NCBI GenBank assembly: GCA_964490005.1
Contig: CAZBBB010000034.1
Span: forward strand, 1 to 28,850
Length of the DNA stretch: 28,850 nt
Direction of reading: 5' to 3'
From: CAZBBB01 sp964490005
GTDB taxonomy: Bacteria; Planctomycetota; B15-G4
Shown: in pieces, positions 23,694 through 28,850 of the stretch
Numbering within the stretch: the first letter of the stretch is position 1
Layout of the letters: every line of letters begins with the position of its first letter
The notes under the pieces: model-generated
Seen by the model: the letters and a program-made list of their open reading frames with translations, nothing else
What the model was told of the DNA's origin: nothing
Database searches by the model: none
Position numbers and translations under genes: made by a program

Positions 23694-23715
23694 GGCCGGG
23701 CGCGCGCGGCGCCCT

Positions 23716-24441
23716 TCAGGCCGCGAGGAACTCGAGCACGCGGGCGGTCGGCGACAAGTCGTCGACGACGAGGTCGGCGCCGACGGCGCGCAGCTCTCCG
23801 GCGTCGTATCCGCCGGTCGCGACGCCCAGCGAGCGCGCGCCGTGCGCGCGCGCCACGTCGATGTCGTGCGGCGTGTCGCCGACGATCACGACCTGCGCGG
23901 GCGGCACCGCGCGACCCGTCGCATCGCGGAAGCGTGACAGCGCGACGGGCAGCAGCTCGCGGCGATGTCCGCCGTCGTCGCCCCAGGCGCCGATCGCGAA
24001 GCGCCCGGGGTCGATGCCCGCCGCGCGCAGCTTGAGCGCGCCCGTCTCGGGATAGTTGCCGGTGAGCAGCCCCAGGCCGAGGGGCGCGGTCGCGGTGGCC
24101 GGCGAGGCACCGCGCGCCGACGGCGCCCCGGCCCGCTCCTCGAGCGCCGCGAGCAGCTCGAACACGCCCGGCAGCGCGTAGGCCGTGCCGGGCACCGCCA
24201 GCCGGGCGCCCAGGTGGCGCGCGTACGTCGCGCGGAACTCCGGCTCGCGCGGCACGGCCTCCGCGACGCCGTTGTGCTCGCAGAGCATGCGCCAGATGAG
24301 CGGGTCGAGCCCACCGCCCGTGCGCAGCCCCTCGGCCGAGAAGGGCCGCCCCGTGACCTCCTCGCCCGCCGAGCGCGCGCAGGCGATGCTCGCGCCCTTC
24401 GAGAGCAGCAGCGTGCCGTCGATGTCGAACAGGATCAGCAT
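23716..24441 (-). CDS. HAD-superfamily phosphatase (phosphoglycolate phosphatase-like)
   Basis: A 241-residue cytoplasmic HAD hydrolase of the Gph/PGP-like C1-cap type, which removes phosphate from small metabolites. Motif I is DIDGTLL (Asp6 nucleophile, Asp8), motif II LLTGNY (Thr127), motif III Lys137 in GALKLRAAG, and motif IV GDTPHDID at 188-195 (Asp189, Asp193). The helical cap lies between motifs I and II and includes an Ala/Pro/Ser-rich stretch at 104-120 that looks like a flexible insertion. The substrate cannot be set from sequence. The ATG at 24441 lies 7 nt after TAGAAT. The gene is divergent from the rhodanese gene with 18 nt between their start codons, and converges on the unknown exported protein. 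Confidence 0.88.
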   Translation of the reverse strand: MLILFDIDGTLLLSKGASIACARSAGEEVTGRPFSAEGLRTGGGLDPLIWRMLCEHNGVAEAVPREPEFRATYARHLGARLAVPGTAYALPGVFELLAALEERAGAPSARGASPATATAPLGLGLLTGNYPETGALKLRAAGIDPGRFAIGAWGDDGGHRRELLPVALSRFRDATGRAVPPAQVVIVGDTPHDIDVARAHGARSLGVATGGYDAGELRAVGADLVVDDLSPTARVLEFLAA

Positions 24442-24447
24442 CCGTGC

Positions 24448-24453
24448 GATTCT
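24448..24453 (+). promoter_or_regulatory. Possible start-proximal -10 element (GATTCT) of the rhodanese gene
   Basis: GATTCT ends 6 nt before the ATG at 24460. It overlaps the TAGAAT of the opposite-strand HAD gene by 5 bases, so both promoters would share one short segment. It keeps A at position 2 and T at position 6 but has G in place of T at position 1. Confidence 0.35.
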
Positions 24454-24454
24454 A
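24449..24454 (-). promoter_or_regulatory. Start-proximal -10 element (TAGAAT) of the HAD gene
   Basis: Within CGCTAGAATCGCACG on the minus strand (24457-24443). TAGAAT ends 7 nt before the ATG at 24441, leaving about a 1-nt leader. There is no Shine-Dalgarno sequence. Confidence 0.55.
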
Positions 24455-24459
24455 GCGAC

Positions 24460-24783
24460 ATGGACACCATTCCCGAGATCGACGTCGACGAGGCCGCCCG
24501 CCGCCACGCCGCCGGCGGCACCCTCTTCATGGACGTGCGCGACCCGGCCAGCTACGCCGCCGCGCACATCCCCGGCGCGGTGCACGTCAACGACGACGGC
24601 ATCGAGGCCTTCCTGCGCGACACGCCGCGCACCCAGCCCGTCGTCGTGGTCTGCTTCCACGGCCACATGAGCCTCGGCGGCGCGGCCTACCTGCTCGGCC
24701 ACGGCTTCACGAACGTGTGCAGCATGACGGGCGGCTTCGAGGCCTGGCGTGGGCGGCATCCGGAGGAGTCGGGGCGAGCATAG
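24460..24783 (+). CDS. GlpE-like single-domain rhodanese
   Basis: A 107-residue single-domain sulfurtransferase of the GlpE group, moving sulfane sulfur from thiosulfate or persulfide to a thiophilic acceptor in the cytoplasm. The CDC25-like first motif is FMDVRDPASYAAAHIPGAVHV. The active-site loop is CFHGHMS with Cys65; E. coli GlpE has CYHGNSS, so the loop is intact, with Met in place of Ser. The C-terminal GFTNVCSMTGGFEAWR is the standard rhodanese ending. The ATG at 24460 is the only sensible start. No sulfur-pathway partner is nearby. A long inverted repeat begins about 36 nt after the stop. Confidence 0.9.
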   Translation: MDTIPEIDVDEAARRHAAGGTLFMDVRDPASYAAAHIPGAVHVNDDGIEAFLRDTPRTQPVVVVCFHGHMSLGGAAYLLGHGFTNVCSMTGGFEAWRGRHPEESGRA

Positions 24784-24935
24784 GCAGCGCGGAGCGTCGA
24801 AGGCGCCGCGTCGGTGGCGGGCGGTGTGCTGCGGGGGGCTCCTCGCTCCGCCCCCCGAAAGGCTGCCGCTCGGAGACCCCCGCAGCACCCCGCCCGGTGA
24901 CGGTCGGCGCGAGCGCGACGGCGCTGCGCGCGGGG
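24784..24935. other. Convergent intergenic region with strong hairpins
   Basis: This 152-nt gap lies between the rhodanese stop and the TolB-like gene stop. It is dominated by an inverted repeat at 24819-24895. I see no gene in it. Confidence 0.6.
24819..24895. repeat. Long imperfect inverted repeat, possible bidirectional terminator or extragenic repeat element
   Basis: Arms at 24819-24837 (GGGCGGTGTGCTGCGGGGG) and 24877-24895 pair at 18 of 19 positions around a 39-nt interior. A competing hairpin inside it pairs CGGGGGG (24832-24838) with CCCCCCG (24851-24857). The element sits between two convergent stop codons. That fits transcription termination, but its length and internal structure also fit a dispersed extragenic palindrome. 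Confidence 0.65.
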
Positions 24936-26669
24936 TCAGTTCCAGGAGGCGCGCATCTGCGCGATCTCGTCGGCGGTGAATCCCAGCCGCGTCGCGAGGC
25001 TCTCGAGCGTGAAACCCATGTAGTGCGACTCCTGGAGCTGCAGCCAGATCTGCGGGTTGGACGCGATCGAGCCCCAGATGCGCTCCTCGAGGCTCGGAGC
25101 GGTGAAGGGGCTCCATGCGGCGTCGAGCGGTGAGGACGGGAGCGGCGTCGACGCAGCCATCTCTGCAAGCGCGTTCGTCGTCACGCCACTCGATGCGCCG
25201 ACCGGCAGCGCGGTCGGGTTGGTGAACACCATCGTCGTCGTGTTCGTGGGTTGCACCTTGCGGCTCCCCGGGTCGAAGACCCAGCCGCGGAACTGCACCT
25301 CCAGCTCGCCGCCCGGCGGCACGAAGGAGGGCACCGTCGTCGTGTGACTGCCCACGTTGTCGGGCCCCGCGATGCTGCCCGTGATCAGCGCGCCCTTCGC
25401 CCAGCGCGGCAGGATGCCCGGCATTCCCGCGAGGCCGCTGCCGCGCTGCACCTGCGCCTGCACCGCGAAGAGCTGACCCGGCTCGCCCCCCACCTCGAAC
25501 GTGAACGGCGTGCCCGGCGTGCCGTAGCCGTACGTCGCCAGCACCGGCGGCTCGGCGTGCCAGACGAGGAGTTGCTGGTAAGTGGTGTCGGGCTCGTGCG
25601 CGGCCATTCGCGTACCGTCGGCGCTCACGGGTTGCGGCGCTGGTGACAGTCCGTAGGGGTTCTTTCCGTGGATCGCGACGGGAGGACCACCTTCCCACGG
25701 CGAGCGCGCGAAGGACCACCCCAGCGGGCTCGGTGCACTGAGGTAGTGGAAGACATGTCGCCCATCGCGCGAGATCGTGAGCGCTGGCCCGCCGCCGACC
25801 GGGTAGAAGAGCCGGAAGTCCGTGCCGTCACCATTCACGGCCCACGCATCCTGGGCGCTTCCGATCACCACGCGCGAGCCATCTGCCGACGGATGCACGG
25901 TGTAGATGTTCATCGGCGCCGGCGTGAGCTTCACGGTCTGCATCGTTGCGAGGTCCATGACGTAGGCGTGCTGGCTTCCGAAGAGCCCCGCAACGAACGC
26001 GAACTTGCTCCCGTCGGCCGAGATCAGGCCGCCGCCCGCCGACCACACAGCCGCATCGAGGAACGGCACCGCATTGCTGCCGTCGGGATCGGCGAGGTGA
26101 TACCAGTAGCTGTTCGTCTCCGGCACCCAGCCGGCGAAGGCAAGCCGCCCCTCATCGCTGTACGACAGATTGCCGACGACCTTGCCGTTGAAGGTGAACT
26201 CCTGCACCTCCCCCGTCTCGACGTTCACGATGTAGTCGTACCAGGGCGGAATCTCGCTGCAGAAGTCGATGGACTGGTTGTGCGGCCATCGAAACGTCAA
26301 CCAGCGCCCATCACCCGAGATTCTCAGTTGTTTGATCATCGTCCGCATGTCGTTTCCGCTGGTCGTCGGATTCGGCTCGAACGTCTTGAGCACCGAGAAA
26401 GGAACAATCGTGCGGAAGCCCGTTCCATCGGCACGCATCATCGACAAGGATGGAGAGCTGTGGGAGCAAAGGTTGGACCACCCGTCAACGAATGCGACGT
26501 GCTCTCCATCCGCAGTCATTGCCTTCAAGAAGATGATCGTGGCGGCTCCCATGGGACTTCCGGCACCCTTCGTCAGGTGCTTCCCCACATGCGAGTGCAC
26601 CTGGCCTGCCAAGGAGGGCGCCGGCCACATCATCAACCCGCCTGCAAGGACTACTGCAGTGATCCTCAT
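24936..26669 (-). CDS. Exported TolB/WD40-like beta-propeller protein
   Basis: A 577-residue exported protein. The signal peptide MRITAVVLAGGLMMWPAPSLAG is followed by a propeller of TolB/PD40 type with recurrent blade cores: ISGDGRWLTFRW, YSDEGRLAFAG, ISADGSKFAFVAG, PSADGSRVVIGS, ISRDGRHVFHY and VSADGTRMAAHE. A beta-sandwich-like region (about 400-490) and a short helical tail follow (SLEERIWGSIASNPQIWLQL, then GFTADEIAQMRASWN). This tail has the look of a small helical binding module, but I do not recognise it. ATG start at 26669 with GAGG 7 nt upstream; it overlaps the stop of the upstream propeller gene (ATGA). Base composition is less GC-extreme than in gltX or recD2. No enzyme motif is visible; a scaffold or binding role is a guess. 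Confidence 0.75.
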   Translation of the reverse strand: MRITAVVLAGGLMMWPAPSLAGQVHSHVGKHLTKGAGSPMGAATIIFLKAMTADGEHVAFVDGWSNLCSHSSPSLSMMRADGTGFRTIVPFSVLKTFEPNPTTSGNDMRTMIKQLRISGDGRWLTFRWPHNQSIDFCSEIPPWYDYIVNVETGEVQEFTFNGKVVGNLSYSDEGRLAFAGWVPETNSYWYHLADPDGSNAVPFLDAAVWSAGGGLISADGSKFAFVAGLFGSQHAYVMDLATMQTVKLTPAPMNIYTVHPSADGSRVVIGSAQDAWAVNGDGTDFRLFYPVGGGPALTISRDGRHVFHYLSAPSPLGWSFARSPWEGGPPVAIHGKNPYGLSPAPQPVSADGTRMAAHEPDTTYQQLLVWHAEPPVLATYGYGTPGTPFTFEVGGEPGQLFAVQAQVQRGSGLAGMPGILPRWAKGALITGSIAGPDNVGSHTTTVPSFVPPGGELEVQFRGWVFDPGSRKVQPTNTTTMVFTNPTALPVGASSGVTTNALAEMAASTPLPSSPLDAAWSPFTAPSLEERIWGSIASNPQIWLQLQESHYMGFTLESLATRLGFTADEIAQMRASWN

Positions 26670-28850
26670 GGCAAGTCCTCGATCAGCACGAGCCGATCCT
26701 GAGGATTGGACAAATAGTCCAGCCCGCTGAGCGCCGTGATGAACACCACGTTGCGCGAGCCACTCGCGGGCCAGCCGATGAACGTGCCGTCGGCCTGCCG
26801 CACTTCGAGCCCTGCGACCTGATAGGGTAGCGACGGCGACTGATCCAGCTTCAGCGTGGCGTGGTACGTCGGCTGGCCGTGCCCGTCCATGTTCAGCACC
26901 AGGACCGCGCCGACCGTGCGTGCGTCGGCAGGGTCGAGCGGCTGCGTCTGCCCCGTCGTGCCGATGTACAGCCGCTTCTGCGCGTTCACGAAGTTTGCGT
27001 TGCGCACCAGCGCCATGCGCGTGCGCGCCGTCGGGTCGAGCTGCTCCTCGCCGGGGTAGATCGTCCCGAGATGGAGATTCACTGGCGCGCCGCTCGCACG
27101 CGTCTTGCCGATCGTGGGCACCGCCGGGTCCAGGCTCTCCGTCAGCGGCATGCTCGGGATCGTCGACTTCACCAGCACCGAGTTGACGACGCCATCAGGG
27201 AACTTGTGCGAGATGACCTTGTTGAAGCGGTAGCTCGCCACGTTCGACGAGTAGTTGTTCAGCCAGTTCTGGTTGCTGAAGTTCCCTGCCCACAGATCGA
27301 TCACGTAGATGTGCGGCACGTGCCAGCCGCCGTCGAACAGCGCCGCGTTCTCCGCAACGTTCTCCTGCCCCTGATCCGACGTCACGACGTACACGAAGCG
27401 GCCGTCGGGATCGGCGACCAGCGTCTTGGGCGTCCCGCTGCCCACGATCAATTCTTTCGCGGCGGGATACGCGCCCGTCGGATGCGGAATCGTCACTTCG
27501 CTCCAATCGTGCCCCGGGACGAGCGGCGGATTGTTCGTGGCGCCCCACTGCCAGCCCGGAGGCATGTCCGGCGGCAGGCGCAGGAAGCGCGTGTGCTCCT
27601 TCCACTTGGCCGCGTCGTCGTACATCCAGTGCCCCTCCAGCAGCACCGGGTTGGGCACGGTCGCGATCAGCAGCGTGATGTCGATGATCGCGATGTAGTC
27701 GTACCTGCCGTCGTCGCGGTCGTGCCCCAGGAGCTCCGAAACGGGGTTTCCCATCGGGTCCTTCGGCAAGTCGAGCGGGATCAGGTTGCCGCCGTAGGTG
27801 GCGAGGTCCATCGGGTCGAGATTCATGCCGATGATCAGAAACTTCTTGCCCGCGTTCCAAGGCGCGTTGGCCGGCACGTCCACCACGATCACCGGGCGGA
27901 TCTTGTTGCCGCCGATGGTCGCCCCGCCGTGGATCGTGTCGTTGCCGCAGACCTGCTGCGGCGGGCAGCTCGGCCGCAGGTCGGTCCCCAACGGGCAGGT
28001 GAAGTTGCCGCGACAGACCTCGAAGCCCAAGGGGCCCTGCGGCAGCGGACTGGTATCGACGTAGTCGCCGAGCAACTCGTAGAGCTGCAGATAGAACCGC
28101 GCGTTCGGCTGGATGTTCATCAGGCTGTGGATGCGCTGCACCAGCACCGTGCCCCCGCCGTCCGTGCCGCAGTAGTTGTCCACGAACAGAAACTGGCCCG
28201 CGCCTCTCATGGACGTGTACGCCACGCCTTCGGGGACCGCCGTGCGCAGCATGCCGGCGGACTCCGCCCCACCGAACGAGTACAGCTCTCCGCTCACCGG
28301 AGAGAAGGCCGTCGAGGGATCGGCCGCGCCGTCGAGCACCGAAAGCCCGTTCCACTGCTCCACGTCCATCTGGTTCGTGAGCGGGTGGAGTTGCGCCTTG
28401 TTGCGGCTGGCGCCGGCCACGAACAGCACGCCGTTCTTCGAGAGCATGCCCACCAGCGAGTTGCGCTTGGAGTACGGCACGGCACCGCTTGGTTCTTCGT
28501 GGACTTGGTTCCAGTTCGTGACTGGAGCGCGGATGAACCAGTTCTCGTTCCCCGTCGAACCCTGCGGCCACTCGGTACCCGGCAGCGGCGAGGGCAGCGG
28601 CGCGCGCAGGTCTACCGGCCGAAGGCGGCCCGAGTGGAGGTCGTAGGTCGGCGGCGTACCAGGGACCGTCAGCAAGTGCCCGTTTGTCGTGTACCAGTAG
28701 CGGACGTGGCCGTCGACGAGCACGTCGAGGATCTCGCTGTCGCCGGCATGCAGGTTTCCGGGCTCACCATTTGGGAGCAATGACTTTGGCAGTGGGATCC
28801 ACGTGTTCGGCGTGGGCGTACTCGGTTGCGCGGCGACCGCGCTCGTCAGA
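26666..28850 (-). CDS. Exported beta-propeller protein (5' end outside window)
   Basis: At least 727 residues are visible. The frame stays open to the right edge, where it reads LTSAVAAQPSTPTPNTWIP, the end of a signal peptide; the true start therefore lies just beyond base 28850, and an in-frame TTG at 28780 would cut it off. Propeller-like segments include PDGRFVYVVTSDQGQENVAENAALFDG (shown as PDGRFVYVVTSDQG) and HIYVIDLWAGNF, then VVFITALSGLDYLSNPQDRLVLIEDLP (as LSNPQDRLVLIEDLP), in the style of YVTN repeats. A Cys-containing stretch in the middle (RGNFTCPLGTDLRPSC, then QQVCGND) may form disulfides. Its stop TGA overlaps the ATG of the next gene by 4 nt. Function unknown; likely co-produced with the TolB-like protein. 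Confidence 0.7.
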   Translation of the reverse strand, partial: LTSAVAAQPSTPTPNTWIPLPKSLLPNGEPGNLHAGDSEILDVLVDGHVRYWYTTNGHLLTVPGTPPTYDLHSGRLRPVDLRAPLPSPLPGTEWPQGSTGNENWFIRAPVTNWNQVHEEPSGAVPYSKRNSLVGMLSKNGVLFVAGASRNKAQLHPLTNQMDVEQWNGLSVLDGAADPSTAFSPVSGELYSFGGAESAGMLRTAVPEGVAYTSMRGAGQFLFVDNYCGTDGGGTVLVQRIHSLMNIQPNARFYLQLYELLGDYVDTSPLPQGPLGFEVCRGNFTCPLGTDLRPSCPPQQVCGNDTIHGGATIGGNKIRPVIVVDVPANAPWNAGKKFLIIGMNLDPMDLATYGGNLIPLDLPKDPMGNPVSELLGHDRDDGRYDYIAIIDITLLIATVPNPVLLEGHWMYDDAAKWKEHTRFLRLPPDMPPGWQWGATNNPPLVPGHDWSEVTIPHPTGAYPAAKELIVGSGTPKTLVADPDGRFVYVVTSDQGQENVAENAALFDGGWHVPHIYVIDLWAGNFSNQNWLNNYSSNVASYRFNKVISHKFPDGVVNSVLVKSTIPSMPLTESLDPAVPTIGKTRASGAPVNLHLGTIYPGEEQLDPTARTRMALVRNANFVNAQKRLYIGTTGQTQPLDPADARTVGAVLVLNMDGHGQPTYHATLKLDQSPSLPYQVAGLEVRQADGTFIGWPASGSRNVVFITALSGLDYLSNPQDRLVLIEDLP

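Noticed and set aside
28778..28780. TTG at 28780 as the start of the rightmost gene
   Set aside because: The frame continues to the window edge and reads a signal-peptide end, so the real start is outside the window.

Overview
The window is a very GC-rich bacterial chromosome segment with 19 recognisable protein genes, two of them cut by the window edges, and no rRNA, tRNA, CRISPR array or transposase. The gene content points to Planctomycetota. It has several exported FG-GAP/VCBS proteins with ASPIC/UnbV domains, and an exported metallopeptidase fused to TPR and a lectin-like domain. It also has an exported propeller protein whose roughly 110-residue C-terminal module I know mainly from planctomycete secretomes. 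This assignment is inference; Acidobacteriota or Myxococcota are possible alternatives.

Layout. Positions 1-410 (minus) hold an RRM RNA-binding protein with a glycine-rich tail, cut at the left edge, with its own promoter and a long leader. From 14331 down to 684 (minus) lie seven tightly packed genes read right to left: a signal-peptide protein resembling six-hairpin glycosidases, an RluA-type pseudouridine synthase, a TPR/FG-GAP/ASPIC lipoprotein, a 1223-residue double FG-GAP/ASPIC protein, a gluzincin-like peptidase, an RCK NAD-binding protein and gltX. Facing away from it (plus, 14377-17462) is a coupled pair: a radical SAM protein and the RecD2 helicase. Then come an exported FG-GAP propeller protein (minus), an amidohydrolase (plus), a small DUF1289 protein and a membrane GT2 glycosyltransferase (both minus), an unrecognised exported protein (plus), a HAD phosphatase (minus) and a GlpE-like rhodanese (plus). 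The right end (minus, 24936-28850) is a coupled pair of exported beta-propeller proteins; the upstream one runs off the right edge.

How the genes relate. Translation genes (gltX, rluA) and exported display or protease genes share one apparent operon, linked by short gaps or start/stop overlaps. The three adjacent exported proteins (lipoprotein, double FG-GAP protein, peptidase) are the best candidate for an uncharacterised cell-surface system.

Regulatory signals. Six genes lack a Shine-Dalgarno sequence and instead carry a -10-like hexamer (TAGAAT, TATAAT, TACAAT and similar) ending only 6-10 nt before the start codon. This suggests leaderless or near-leaderless transcripts. Two of these elements are identical at 14 of 15 bases. 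Genes with a clear Shine-Dalgarno sequence form a separate class. Two strong inverted repeats sit between convergent genes, at 20761-20782 and 24819-24895.
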